Shown: piece by piece, positions 11,442 to 24,696 of the stretch
Numbering within the stretch: position 1 is the stretch's first letter
How the letters are laid out: each line of letters opens with the position of its first letter
Assembly (NCBI RefSeq): GCF_023856365.1
Contig: NC_064543.1
Span: forward strand, 9,669,452-9,733,451
Direction of reading: 5' to 3'
Length of the DNA stretch: 64,000 bases
Source: Brienomyrus brachyistius
Lineage: Eukaryota > Chordata > Actinopteri > Osteoglossiformes > Mormyridae
Notes under the pieces: model-generated
The model's database searches: none
Seen by the model: the letters and a program-made list of their open reading frames with translations, nothing else
What the model was told of the DNA's origin: nothing
Translations under genes and position numbers: made by a program

Positions 11442-13734
11442 TGATATAGTCACATGCAACTTATGAATGTTCTATGAATGCATTATTAATGCATTATGAA
11501 TGTATTATGTAGGTGCAGTTAATGTAAAACGTTACCTCCTCGACTTTAGCCTGCTGGTGTCATTGTCCTTCCACTGAAATTAATCTGTCTTATTACTCTC
11601 GCTCTCTGGTGTCTTACAATAAACATCAGGAAAATGTCCCGGGGAAATGCTGCGTACGTCTCCAGACTGCAGCAGGACGGATCGATCCGTAGGGAGTAAC
11701 AGCAGCGCTGCACAGCTGTTGGGCTGCTGTGGCCACCCCCTCCTTCAGGAAGCGGAGCTGCACATCTGGACAGAGTGAGAAAGCTGTGAGGTAGCAGTGT
11801 GTTTTAAGAAGGAACGATACGCCAGGGATCACACACGACGTTCCTTGTCATCTCTCTCATTCACAAGGAAAACTCTGGAAGTCTCCTCACCTCAGCATCA
11901 CCGATCCCGCGGCTCTACGGCGAGTTCCGGGCGCTCGCTCGTACCTGCCTGAAGTCTAACGACAGCACCTGAATGTGTCTGTGTAAATAATGTACTAGTG
12001 GATTAACAGTCTACAGTCCTGTGCTGTGTAAAAATGTGCACTCAAGGAGAAGCCGTATTCAAATTGAACCCACAATTCTGGAGGTGTGAGGTCACATCCT
12101 GTCCCTGCAGTAACTGCCCACCTGTACCACTTCCTGTAATTCTTTGTCTTTTCATGTTTGAGGAAAAATGAGGTTCACTAGTGACAATTATTAATTATTT
12201 TGTGTTAATTAGCTGCTAATATGTCCATATGACCCCCACACTCTTTTTTTGTGGTAAGACCCTGATCAAACATGAGTCAAATACATGGGTCTTGCGGTAA
12301 GTTGGAGTCAGCATACCTACATAACACTGGAATATCGACACCTTTCCAGTTAGGTAGAATGAATCGTTTGTTTCGTTCCGTAGAAATCTTTGCTTTACCC
12401 GAATAGTGCCACTAGTGCATGGAGTTTGAAGGTTTGTTTCTGGAAGAGCGCCTGTCAGTGGGCTGAAAGCTGGTGTTCGTGGCGCTCAGCACTTTTGAGA
12501 ATGAACAATGAATTTTGTCTTTACTTTATGTTAGCTGTCATGTCTACTTGGGAAATGTGTAAAGAGGCGGCAGTCACCGAAACCCTGTGCTGGATTGATA
12601 CCTGGAGTCTGGCACGGTGCAAGTGTCTCACCCGGAAATTTTATCGCTAAGAGTCCAACTCTTTCTGCAAAAACCTGTTAAGTAGCTCTGCTCCAGACCT
12701 CCAGGCGTTTTAGTAGAAGCTAAAGATTTTAGACTGAATTTGGTCCTTTTAATGACAAAATGTATCAAAAGTTATTTATATTATGGCGGTGAATCCCTGT
12801 GAAATGCCATCGTATCCAGGCTTGTGGTTCAGCTCGGGCGAATCACGCATTTTTGAATGCATCCAGACCTGTGAGGAGCCCCGTTTTTTCATTGCTTCCT
12901 CAAATATTACGGCTGAGCTGTTCGTCTGTTTATCTGTTGCTTTTTGAGCAGACTTACTCTCCTGGCAGCTCATTCGTCTCCCAGGTTCGTATCTCGAAAG
13001 CTCGAAAGCTGAAAATGCCACAGCACTGTGTTATGCTAATTAAGAGCCCTTGAATGTGCACAACAGAAAGTACACAGTGAACCGATTCTGCCTCATTGCA
13101 TCACTGGCATACTTTGAAAATTATTCTTACTTGTTTAAACTGGAATTCTTTAATTAAGCAAAAGCCAAGACCTCTGCACTTAACGTATGTTTTCCACTCA
13201 ATTTTGTGGACCCATTAGGAGCCAGAAAGGCACATTTACCAGTGGAACCCTGGCAAGTCCAGGAACAGATTTTTTTTCTTGCTTGTGTGCTGGTAATGTG
13301 TTCCATATTGTGACTTTAAATGGGCCGGACTCAGGAAATGCAGTCACATCACCCTGCTTTTCAAACTTCCAGTCTGTGGTTTGGCCCACAGCGATGGCGG
13401 TGCTGTGGACTGCTGCTCCCAGGCCAGCCGATACTGGGTTTGCTTCCGCGGGGAGCCCAGATCACCACCGCCGTGCCGCTCCGCTGGGTTCATCCCGCTT
13501 GCTCTCCAGATCTTCCCAAGAACCTTCTCTGGCTTCGGCAGAGCTGCACTTAGCAGTGATCTCTGGCATCATACTTCTGGAAAGTCTCCTGTAGTATTAA
13601 ATACTTAAAGTTTCCATTTCGCTTACGCTGATCATATGTAGGTGGCTAAATTTTTCCATTAAGCATATTTATCTTACACAAGTAGGGTTATGACAGAGTC
13701 CTGGGGTGGGCTCTCTGCCCAAACTTCAACACTG
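11442..13734. other. Intergenic, no feature seen
   Basis: No gene, repeat array or recognisable element. Short frames (up to 135 codons, 13187-13594) have no known motifs. Confidence 0.55.
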
Positions 13735-14175
13735 AAGTTGAACACATCTACAGCAGGGCAGTACTGGACCTTGTACCTCCATGCCTGTAGATTTGAGTTC
13801 TACCTCGACTCCAGATGTTTGCATATTCTCCTCAATTTCACACAGGTTTCTACCCCCAAATACACAAAATCCACCAACCTGGTGTCCGCTTTTACTGACA
13901 GGGTCACACAGAGGTCCACCCCTTAGCAGTGGACTGGAGTCCATTCCAGAAGGGATGGCACCCAATTTCACGGCACCTGCATGTGCACAGACACACACTC
14001 ATCCTATCACACTAGAGGCAATTTGGAAAAGCAGAGAGCGGAGCTGCAAACCCTTGACTGCAGCAGGAAGCTAGAGTATTTCCAGAGATACCTGGGGGAA
14101 ACCCGCCATGACACAGAGAACATGCAAACTCCACACACAGGGATGGGGGCGGATGGGGGGCACCATGGAGGTATG
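13735..14175. mobile_element. Decayed V-SINE-like relics, probably two, in opposite orientations
   Basis: At 13790-13880 a plus-strand core is readable (GATTTGAGTTCTACCTCGAC, GTTTGCATATTCTCCTC, AGGTTTCTACCCCCAAATAC). At about 14085-14150 the minus-strand core is readable (CTGGGGGAAACCCGCCATGA, GAGAACATGCAAACTCCACA). Both are heavily mutated. Confidence 0.55.
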
Positions 14176-14395
14176 AGGCCAGGTGGCTGGCCAGCGAGCC
14201 AATGTGCTGCACACTTATATTAATGCAATATGGAAGTAATATATTGATAGACACCCCAGGACTGTAACCAGGATTAGCATTTGGAGCATTGATGGATAAA
14301 TATAATATGTAATCACGAAACACAACAAAGATGTCAAATTAATGTGAGAACCCATTTACATTAAAGCATCGATTCCATATTTAATTCCATATTTC

Positions 14396-14935
14396 TGCCA
14401 TGGGGGCAGAAACCAGCTGCACTGTATAGATCTGTCCTGGGGGCAGAAACAGGCTGCACTGTATTGATCTGTCATGGGGGCAGAAACAGGCTGCACTGTA
14501 TAGATATGTCATGGGGGCAGAAACAGGCTGCACTGTATAGATCTGTCCTGGGGGCAGAAACAGGCTGCACTGTATAGATCTGTCATGGGGGCAGAAACCG
14601 GCTGCACTGTATAGATTTGTCATGGGGGCAGAAACAGGCTGCACTGTATAGATCTGTCTGGGGGCAGAAACAGGCTGCACTGTATAGATCTGTCATGGGG
14701 GCAGAAACCGGCTGCACTGTATAGATCTGTCATGGGGGCAGAAACAGGCTGCACTGTATAGATCAGTCTGGGGGCAGAAACAGGCTGCACTGTATAGATC
14801 TGTCATGGGGGCAGAAACAGGCTGCACTGTATAGATCTGTCATGGGGGCAGAAACGGGCTGCACTGTATAGATCTGTCATGGGGACAGAAACAGGCTGCA
14901 CTGTATAGATCTGTCTGGGGGCAGAAACAGGCTGC
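14396..14935. repeat. Minisatellite, 37 bp unit, about 15 copies
   Basis: Unit begins GGGGGCAGAAACAGGCTGCA, followed by CTGTATAGATCTGTCAT. The GGGGGCAGAAAC phrase recurs about 15 times with 36-37 base spacing (CTGTCTGGGGG copies are one base shorter than CTGTCATGGGGG copies). The minus strand is open through parts of it, as a repeat artefact. Confidence 0.95.
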
Positions 14936-17250
14936 TTCCGTGCAGCCATTTCCTCCCAGTGGTCATGCTCGCCTGCTGGCTGGTTATTCTCCTGCACTCT
15001 ACCTTTGTAGTTAGTGTCTTGGGGCTGTTTGTCACTGTGACCTGTGTGCTTTGGGGATCATTAGTACAGAAGAGGTGACTCTAATGAGAGGCTGAGGGGG
15101 GGCTGTGCCCCGCTGCACATTTTCCTCATTGTCTCCTCTCAGCTCCACATCCTCATCTTTTAGACCCAGGTCTCTCTCTGCCAGGAATGCAGACCCTTTG
15201 TTGCCCAGGGCGACAGACCCAGACCAGCGCTCCCACAATACCTCACAGCGAAGGCACATCAGAAGAGACCTTTCGGGCCTTCAAGGTCACATATGATGGA
15301 GGACGTGACGTACAAGTTTTAAATCTTCAAACTATTAGTGCCTCTTTCTAAGATACTTCTGAACTATTTTCTCTTGTGAAATTTGTGAAAAAGGGAATTT
15401 TTCAGGTAAACACTGGCAATCTGATGAATCTGATGAACCATTGCACTGCGCGTCGCAACTGGACTTTGTTCTCTTTGGAAAACCAGCTGATACATCTCAG
15501 CTGTGCTTCTGCATCACTTCACTGCATTTGTTTGATGTTCCGTTAAAATGCGCACCCCTGCACTGCACTGCACACGGGCTTTTGTATGTCCCCATGACTT
15601 ATGGGTCCTGTCAGCTTGGCAGATTTGTTTCTTGCACATGCAGCTGCTGGAAACTGTAACTTTTGCTTCCCACGCAGCAAAGACACGATGGGTCCATAAT
15701 GTCTGGCGAGGTGGGCTGCCGACCCCTGGGAGACGGAGTCGCCGTCACACTGCAGCGTGTCCATGTGACCAATGACCCGGCTCCCGCACTCTCCCCCTCC
15801 CTGCCCATTCTCTCTCTATATTCCTGCAGTGGGGGAGGCACACACTGGGGTGACGGGAAACGTTTGCACCGAAACCGAAGTCTTTTGGCTTTGCCACGAA
15901 ACATTTTATTCTCCTTTCCATTGATATGATATGTAAGTAATGATATTGTTTTACTCAAAAACCAATGCTAACATTGCTTTTAACTGAATAATTAACCCCA
16001 TTTTAATGTATAGAAAGTTCGCAAGCACAGCTAGCGTTTGATAAAATGAGGCCCCAGGTGGAACCGATTATCCCGCACGGACCGGTTTAGAAAAGTGGTT
16101 CTTTATTAATCTCTAGATGGTGACTGACACTTTAGGACAGTCCCATCCATCATGGATTTCCAAGCCGCATTCCTACCATCGCTAGACATTGCACCATTCT
16201 TCCAGGACATCGTTCTCTAGAATATTTAATGCAGATAGTTTTTAGCAGGAAAATGGGAGAGTCAGTACTGAGCTAACTAACGCCGAGGCTTTCCAGCCTT
16301 TAGATCGCTTCGACTCTTAGAACTTGACGGAACCCAGCCGCAGCAGTACAGAGGAGCTCTGAATGGCTTCTGGTACCTACTGGGTTGTTGCCGTGGAACA
16401 TTTGTTGTCATGCAAGGAACACTGCTAAACAAAAGCGTCTTTGCATCTGGTAATTGTTCATTTATTTAGTGTGCGGCTGGAAGCTTGGGGCTGGTGTTCA
16501 AAAGCCGCCAGTGTTTCTGATTATTGCAACAATGCCAGACTGTTTTCATCGCTGAGTGTTTGATCCCATTCCTCCATTGAAAATCAAAAAGAAAAACAAA
16601 TTGGAAAAAAATGCAGATATTTCGTACCGTCCTGAAATGGTAGTTGCACACACACATATACACACTGCAGTTTATGTGAGCACTTTAATTTGCATCCCCA
16701 GTCACTCCATCTTGCTCTGACTTCTCTGACGCTGGTCCAGTATAGCAGAGAGACTGGGTTCCTGCTGTAAATCCTGTCGGCCAGTAGGGGACACTGTGGA
16801 GCACCATGGAACACTAACGAATCTCTTGAAGAGTTGCTACCTTTCGCAAGTTTGTTAAAATGCGGAGACCTCCTGCACGTCACATTCACCAGCGCTGCTG
16901 GTAAGAGAGACGCTGAGTGTGGAATTGTACCGGTAATGCGATGGGATCACCACACGCTTCCAAAAAACACTGACCGCATAAGAGAACTAGTGAAATCATT
17001 TATAAATTCGCCTGAGGCCTACAGATGCAGATGTGCCGGGCTTAAACGCTGCTGCTCCAGAAAGATTCGACAGCTTGTGTTGTTATATTGTCCGCAATGG
17101 CTTGGCACCCCTGTCCTGGGACATTCCCTGTGTTCCACCTGCTGTTTCCGGAACAAGCTCTGAATTCCTAGACCCTGTATAGGACCGACCAGTACTGAAG
17201 TTGAATGAATGCATTGTACCAAACATATTAAACCTTTCGTCTTTGTCTGC
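14936..17250. other. Intergenic, no feature seen
   Basis: No gene or array recognised. Moderately GC-rich to about 15880, AT-rich afterwards. Confidence 0.55.
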
Positions 17251-17302
17251 ATATGGACCCCCTGACCCCCGCTGACACAGTCCCTGCCTCTGTCACCCCC
17301 CC

Positions 17303-17345
<43 letters not shown>

Positions 17346-17640
17346 TCTGCAAGCATCTATATTCATCTTTTTTATTTACTGGATGTCAAATATTTTCCTA
17401 TTTTTATATTCCAATATTCGATATACCTCTGTTCCCTTTGATGTTACTTATAATTATTGTTAGCTTATTGTACAGCTTGCGCTGCCCTGCTCTGTTTTAA
17501 TCCTATTATTTTATGTTTTTCATAATTTTATGTTCTTTGTTCTTCCATGTTATCTGTGAATGTAAGCACCAATACTGCCAAAACAAATTCCTAATGCATG
17601 CAGTTGTACCTGGATAATAAAGTCTGATTTGGACACTAAG
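17251..17640 (+). mobile_element. Dispersed fish repeat 3' tail with CA microsatellite (unspecified family)
   Basis: A CA run (about 17305-17341) is followed by AT-rich sequence and by the phrases CACCAATACTGCCAAAACAA, ATTCCTAATGCATG and GATAATAAAGTCTGATT. This ending is a common 3' terminus of dispersed repeats in fish genomes. I cannot name the family. Confidence 0.4.
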
Positions 17641-19689
17641 ATCTCGGTAGATCTACATATCTGGCTAGAATTGTATGTTATTCGACGGTCATCTGCATTG
17701 ATCGCATGCACATGATTCCCAGAACGATAATTAGCCCCACCCCCAGTCACTGTCACCCATCATTGGGAAGGTTTCACATGTTCTCCATTATTTGAGATTT
17801 ATGGACTGTATTTTCCAGAAGCATCACACATGGCGCTCTTTGAAAGCATCAAGGAATCATCTTAACTTTCCCCCACTGGTAAATTGGCTTTTTGATCTAA
17901 CGCAATTTGCTTTATAACACTTGTCTCATACGAATGTGCTATTTTAAATAAAATCGATCGCTCGATTGCAGCTACGTGCGACGACGGTATTTTAATGTGA
18001 GGTCTGTCTCAGCCCAGGAAGGACTGAAAGGGTGTTGCTGCTCCATACTGATCAGTTGGCGTCTCATCGAGCAAGTTGATAGGCTTTACAGAAGAATCGA
18101 TTTCCCAGCTGACGATCCTGCACGGCACAGGGCCATCGATCAGTGCTGAGGAAGCCTGGAATCCTTTCTGAATTTAATATGTCACATTCATTCCAGGAAG
18201 GGGGGGGAGTATTTTTAGGGGCTGTAGGTCTAGGTGTTGTTCTGGATGTTAGTCTAACTCTTGCAAAACGAAGCCTGCAAAGGCAAAGAGAAGCGTGTGT
18301 TTCTCTGGTCAAGGCCAAGAATGTCACACGGCGCCACAAATCTGAGCCTTCAGGGGCTTCGCAGTTATTATAAGTATAAACCTAGAAGTTTGGAAGTTGT
18401 GATTTATGTTGCTGTGGCAACAAACTAATGCCAACAGCAGTTGTATAACGGTAACAAATACTACTAACCAAAACGTAAACTGTGTATGTAAAGATCACAT
18501 ATTTTGTAAGAGCAGTTGTTTCTGTAGTTTGATGATGAGCGTATCCACCGTACCTTTAGGTTAGTCGTTCTGCACAAGTCCAGCGATTTTCACAGCAGCT
18601 GCGGTCAGTCAGTGGTGCCCTCACTGTTTTTTTCCCCAGGATTCCAGAGGGTTCCACACCTCAGAAAGCCAAGCTTCACAAACGCATTGTTCTAATTCAC
18701 GATTGTCCCGGCAGTGGGCTGGCGGGCGAGCGAGCGGGCGCGGGCGAGCGCGGGCGAGCGAGCGGGCGCACACCGCCGCGGCAGAAAGGACTCACGCTAA
18801 TCTGGCTCTGGTTTGTTTGCTTCCACCTTCAGAGCACTCAGAAGCCGACTGTTTAGATTGTCCTCCATCGCCCCCCAATGAGTGTGTTTAACGTGTTAAT
18901 CAGCTGCTGTCTGTCATCTCCGTCCTCTCAGGGCCTCCGGTAAATGGGCTGCAAATGCAAACTCCTGTCAGCGCTGGCATGTAAGCGCTTGGCGCTCGCT
19001 CTCCAGGAGCAGAAGGAAAGTAGAACCACCTGACAGGACCTGCTGGATGTGAGAGCTCTCAGCGCCCGGCGTCCATGTGAGGGAACGTCAGTCCGCGCTG
19101 CCACGGTTACTCACTTACCGCCCATTCAAGCCAGTGTCTTAGCCAGTACATCCTGTTACTGAAGATTCCATTTTCTCTCAATATTAAAACTTTTGTAAAT
19201 GTAGCTAAATCGGTGAGCACAGGGTCCCAGTGAGCACAGGGACTATCGCGGAAAGCACAGCGCACAGGCTGGGCTGCAGCTGCCTTTCCAAGGGCCCTGG
19301 ACAGAGCTTAAGTTGGAAGGCCTCCCTGCCTGCAAAACCGATGATCGTTTCATGGCTTCTGCAGCACAGGTAATCCTGGGGGCCTCAGCAGCCACCTTCT
19401 GCCTGTAGTGACGGCTGGCTCTGTTTCTGCCTGCATATAAACATCTTAATTTCATCTATATGGTTTGATTTTTAAAATTCTAATAATAAATTTAAATGAT
19501 CAAAATTAATCATTAACATTTTATTTAGAATTTTGTGTGATTATTCTTATTCAGAATTTACATGTATATGAATATGTGTATAATGTATATTTTTATCGCG
19601 ACATTGTTGGGGTCCCCTTGTGCTGACGGCTTCACAGTTTTCCTGAATCTGACCCTTGGCACAGGACACCCAGAGCCGCCTGTTGTGTT

Positions 19690-19690
<1 letters not shown>
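17641..19690. other. Intergenic with a short GAGC/GGGC-rich CpG patch
   Basis: Mostly unremarkable. A short tetranucleotide-like CpG stretch (repeats of GAGC and GGGC) lies at 18719-18770; around it (18690-19120) GC content is above the local average. No exon recognised. Confidence 0.5.

Positions 19691-19692
<2 letters not shown>

Positions 19693-19741
<49 letters not shown>
19693..19741. repeat. CA microsatellite
   Basis: About 24 uninterrupted CA dinucleotides. Confidence 0.95.
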
Positions 19742-19743
<2 letters not shown>

Positions 19744-19754
19744 AAAGGCACTTT

Positions 19755-19975
19755 GGAGGCACAAATTCACGCAGCTGCATGTTTTTGGACTATGGGAGGG
19801 AATCAGAGAGTCTGGTGGGAACAGCCACAAGGGAGGAACTGCATGAAGTGCCCCTCACAGCCAGCAGGGCGGCGAGAGGGCCAACTCCCCATCAGAGTTA
19901 GTGGGAACCGTGATGTTCCCACAGCCATTATCAAACCTCCACCAAGAATGAGCCCCCAGTCATAGCGGGGGTCAC
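19755..19975 (-). mobile_element. Decayed V-SINE-like relic
   Basis: Minus-strand core phrases are recognisable in mutated form: TGCATGTTTTTGGACTATGG and GAGGGAATCAGAGAG on the plus strand correspond to the reverse of the SINE core (CCGGTTTCCCCCCACAGTCC). Confidence 0.45.
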
Positions 19976-21731
19976 ACAGAGAGCCTGGCAGATAGCGACA
20001 GGTAACTTTTATTAGGGGTGGGGACGCCTCTCAACTCTGACATCATTTATGGCTGTAAATAATGTATTCTGTGAGAGGGGCTTTTTAAAAGCCCTTCAAT
20101 CTTCTTCTTCGACGTATATATGTGACATAACAATGGTATTTGTGCAATAGTGCCTAGGCTTTTCAGAACAAGTAGATCTTCGTGACATGTGAATAAATAT
20201 TTTGTGGTGGAGTTTTCAATTATAGTAGACCAATTATCAGCGCAGAGAAAATAAGAGAAAAAATACCCTACATATGTACAGTATATTCTACAAATGACAT
20301 TTTACGCTAAACATACAATCAGCCAATCAACGAAGAGGCAAAATCATAAAAGACGCTCCCACAGGCGGAGGGGGACTCCCCACCAAGAGCCGCTCTCGTT
20401 CTGCTTCGCTTTCCGTGCATTCGGTCGGAAAAAGCCTAAGTTATTTTATTCATCGCCGTTAAGAGTGGCTGCATTTGCATTTCTCCCTCTTAAATGCCTG
20501 TATTCACTGAATGAAGCAATCCAGTGTTTTAATATGAGTACTGTAATAAGTGCCCTGGGGGCTCTTCATAAGCACCGTAATAGCTGGCGTCTTGAAAAGG
20601 ACAGAGAAGAAAATCACTGTTGTTCTGACTCCTGCATTCTTTTTCAGAGAAATTGGCAAGTCAGGACTCGCCTCCCTGCCTGCAAAGTGTGCAGGAAAAC
20701 GGAATTTTTTTTGTCTTAGCAAGATTTCCAAAATGTGCACTGATCACACATGATCCGTCGATCATGCACACTGTCACATCACCGAACGAGTGTCTCAGTC
20801 AAGCTGCTTATCTGTTACCGCTATTTTAACCTTTAAATCAAAAGGGAAATTGTATGTGTCTGTTTTTCACTTTGTAAAGCCATCTGTGATATGTTTGGCA
20901 GAGATTTTTAACCTGTGAAAAGATACGTGAAGTACAAAAAGCCGATTCATGATACACACTTTACGTGACTTGCCTGATATAATGGTTTAGTTGGGGATTT
21001 TGCATAAGCTATAGTATGTTACTGTTTATCTTGAAGAGGCACGATAAACTGAGCATATCTACAATATGTAAAATATCGGAATGAAATATTCCTGTAGAAC
21101 AGGGCAGGATTTTTCCGCATGAAGCTCTGGCGTTATTAGATATGGCTAAACTCCTCCAGTTTTCGGTACTTGTGCGTCTGAGAAAGTTCTCATTTCAATG
21201 AGAATGAATGGACACCACTTAGGAGTCCTGAGTGACCTGGTAGGCAGGAGAGCACATGTCACCGCGATCCGTTTAAAGCAGGCATGAGGGCGCACAGACG
21301 TCTGCTACAGAGATACAGGCCGAAGACAGCCGGCCCAAGCTGCTATATAAAATGTCAAAGGACTGTTTTATTTTGTTTTGATTGGACAAATATTTGCGAG
21401 TGGATTTTGGGGGGGGGGTTACACCTACGGACACTGGCTCAGCAGACAGTGGGAGTTTGTTTTGAGTCTTTTCATCTTTTCCTTCTCCCACCGTCTCCCT
21501 CCCTCTTTCTGGAGTTTTTAATATCAAAGTGCTCTGACAGGAGTAGGCTTGGAACAGGGGGGGCTTTTGTTGGAGCATTCTGGAACCGGCCAAAACTACG
21601 AGAACCTGACAAGCCCTTTTTTGTGTGAAAGGAGGGTATGGGGGGGTGGGCAAAGTACAAGAGGTGGGGTGGACGCGACTCGTCTGCTGTGCACATAAGA
21701 GATTATTTTTTGTTTATAGGTTTGAAATCGA
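19976..21731. other. Intergenic, no feature seen
   Basis: No gene recognised. A frame of 126 codons on the minus strand (21273-21653) and one of 141 on the plus (20294-20719) have no known motifs. There is a 10-G run near 21410-21419. Confidence 0.5.
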
Positions 21732-22672
21732 AGAAGGCCGTGGGGGATAGGGTAGGATGGGCGTGGAGGCCGAGGGGAGGCCGTGGGGGATAGGGTAGGA
21801 TGGGCGTGGAGGCCGTGGGGGAGGCCGTGGGGGATAGGGTAGGATGGGCGTGGAGGCCGTGGGGGAGGCCGTGGGGGATAGGGTAGGATGGGCGTGGAGG
21901 CCGTGGGGGATAGGGTAGGATGGGCGTGGAGGCCGAGGGGAGGCCGTGGGGGATAGGGTAGGATGGGCGTGGAGGCCGAGGGGAGGCCGTGGGGGATAGG
22001 GTAGGATGGGCGTGGAGGCCATGGGGGATAGGGTAGGATGGGCGTGGAGGCCGAGGGGAGGCCGTGGGGGATAGGGTAGGATGGGCGTGGAGGCCGAGGC
22101 GGAGGCCGTGGGGGATAGGGTAGGATGGGCGTGGAGGCCGAGGCGGAGGCCGTGGGGGATAGGGTAGGATGGGCGTGGAGGCCGAGGGGAGGCCGTGGGG
22201 GATAGGGTAGGATGGGCGTGGAGGCCGAGGCGGAGGCCGTGGGGGATAGGGTAGGATGGGCGTGGAGGCCGAGGCGGAGGCCGTGGGGGATAGGGTAGGA
22301 TGGGCGTGGAGGCCGTGGGGGAGGCCGTGGGGGATAGGGTAGGATGGGCGTGGAGGCCGAGGCGGAGGCCGTGGGGGATAGGGTAGGATGGGCGTGGAGG
22401 CCGTGGGGGAGGCCGTGGGGGATAGGGTAGGATGGGCGTGGAGGCCGAGGCGGAGGCCGTGGGGGATAGGGTAGGATGGGCGTGGAGGATAGGGTAGGAT
22501 GGGCGTGGAGGCCGTGGGGGAGGCCGCGGGGGATAGGGTAGGATGGGCGTGGAGGCCGTGGGGGAGGCCGTGGGGGATAGGGTAGGATGGGCGTGGAGGC
22601 CGTGGGGGAGGCCGTGGGGGATAGGGTAGGATGGGCGCAGAGGCCGTGGGGGATAGGGTAGGATGGGCGCAG
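21732..22672. repeat. G-rich minisatellite, 32-bp core with optional 11-12-bp spacer
   Basis: Core GGCCGTGGGGGATAGGGTAG then GATGGGCGTGGA (32 bases) alternates with a short spacer (GGCCGAGGGGA, GGCCGAGGCGGA or GGCCGTGGGGGA), giving periods of 32 or 43-44. About 22 cores. Strong strand asymmetry: runs of G on plus, C on minus. It holds a 322-codon open frame on the minus strand (PPRPPRPSYPIPHGL-type repeats) that is an artefact. Confidence 0.95.
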
Positions 22673-22679
22673 AGGCTGG

Positions 22680-22855
22680 CATGGTGGAGAGTGCCTCAGA
22701 GCCTGAGGGTTGGCTGTGCTGCTTTATGTAGATGATCTGGGGACCTGCAGTAAGTCTATCTCATAGGCAAGGGCTGAGGCTGGGTTTGACCCAACAACCT
22801 TGTGATTACAGGCACAGGGGCTTAACCCACTGAGCCATATGCTGCCCCCATGATG
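22680..22855 (-). mobile_element. tRNA-derived SINE (second family)
   Basis: Read on the minus strand it begins GGGGGCAGCATATGGCTCAG, with an A-box-like TGGCTCAGTGG and a B-box-like GGTCAAACCC, the two internal RNA polymerase III promoter boxes of a tRNA-like head. The body is short and its 3' end abuts the minisatellite, so truncation is likely. It differs from the V-SINE head at 24.7 kb. Confidence 0.65.
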
Positions 22856-24683
22856 TGCCTCAAATTCCATATTCTGATCAAACAAGGCCAATATTTAAAT
22901 TATTTTTCGATCGTCATCCATCACGTCACAAACTTCATCTATCGTGCCGCCTGCCACGGCACTGGTTCTGCCCACGAGCGTTAATATCGCTATAAACAAT
23001 GACAGCGATGCTGAGGAGAGGATGAGGATGTAGAGAGAGAGTCAGGGCGTAAAGTAGATGAGGAAGAGGAGAAGAGAGAATAAGGAATGAAGTCAAGGAT
23101 GGAATAAGAGGAAAGGAACGAGCGAACAGGGAAGAAAACAATGATTTGGTAGAGTAAGGTATTGATTAAACGAAAGAAAACTGAGAATGAACAGGTGACC
23201 GAGACCCCGGAGCGTATTTGCATATGAATAGAGAGTCATCTTTTCATATGAGCCCTAATGCTCTTGCACTAAACATACTCTTTCACATTTAAATGATCTG
23301 TTTTTTACCATTACTGACATTGTAACATTCACTACCATAAATTAACGAGGCATTAAAACATATGTGGAGGTTTAGCTTATAAGGTGTGAGCTGACGAGCA
23401 AACTGTGGAAAAGCCCTGCAGCCCAGAAGGAAATTGACTCATTGCAACTGCTCAGTGAAAATAAACACGTTATGTTTTTATTATTTATTTCATTCTGGGC
23501 GCCTTGTTCATGTCGCAAAATGCATTGAAAGCTGATAAATATGGGTTAAGTGCAGCATGATGGACTGTGCTAAACAATCCTAAGAGCTTTCTTAAGTAAC
23601 ATTTGCATTGTTTGGCCTTATTGCATGAAGGTTGTCTTTCGTGAGTACCTCCCCCGGCAGCCTGCAGAAATGACAGCAAACAAAAATATTCCCAATGGCT
23701 GCTTCCCAGCATAAAAAGCTGAAATCTTGTAGGTTGGTGCATCGCTTGGCCGCTACAAATTTTTGCGAGCGATGACCTTAATTAAACACATCTTCTTAAT
23801 TACACACATCTACCAGCCTTCAAGGACAGGAGTTAACCTGAGATGTTTGTAAAATAACAGATTGTTTTTCCTGAGGAATGTTAATAACCTCCTTGACAGC
23901 CTCAGTAAGTTCAGTGTAAATTTTGATAGCAGTCACTGGAGGAGAAACGTTCTCTGTCGAAACCCATAAAATGATGCAAATAGTAAAGTATTTTTACGAA
24001 AATAAGTCGTGGGGCAAAATGAACCTCATTACGGTACTTAGTGATATTTTACTTTTGACAGGTATCATAATACATTTTATGATCACATGAACAAGTAATA
24101 TTTGGTGTCAGTTAGACTGCCCTGTTCACACAGCGGAGGGAACATTTTTGGCACTCAGGGAAAAAAAATACTTTGATAAAATGTTTTCATTACGTACAAT
24201 GGGAACAATGTCCGGCTTTGAAGTGAACTCCAGTGCAGATCTTGAACGTATATCACCCTGAGGCTCTCCTCTGTCATTCCCACAATAGATAAAAAGAGGA
24301 GTGGTCTGAACTTGGCCAAAGAGCTTAGCTTTATAGTTCACATTGTAAGTGAGGTTTTGTGGCCATTCGGGTTCAACGACGTCAGAATCACTGAAAGGCA
24401 AACGTCGGCCGTGTTGGACGTCCTCTTCAAACCTCATGAGGACTGCAGCTGTCTGCTCAGATCTCTGGATTTGCTGCCACTGGTTTAATATTTTGAATAA
24501 ATTTTGAATCCATTCAGAGAGTTGGATAAGTTCTTTAAAAATCAACACAGTACCTATACTGCGTACAGCGAAATATTGATGCATATCCCTTGGATGGAAC
24601 ACATTATTATTAATTTTATGATAACAGAGGAAATTCATTGAAACAAAGTGCAATGTAATGGCAGCTTGGGGGTTTTGTAATGT
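22856..24683. other. Intergenic, no feature seen
   Basis: AT-rich. A 175-codon open frame on the minus strand (24126-24653) has no domain I recognise; a frame of this length is expected about once by chance in a window of this size. Confidence 0.5.
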
Positions 24684-24696
24684 AATGTCTCAGTGA

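Noticed and set aside
21714..22682. 322-codon proline-rich frame on the minus strand
   Set aside because: Translation of the 32-bp-core minisatellite.
24126..24653. 175-codon minus-strand frame
   Set aside because: No motif I recognise and AT-rich ordinary context. A frame this long is expected about once by chance in 64 kb. A protein search with a strong hit would change this.
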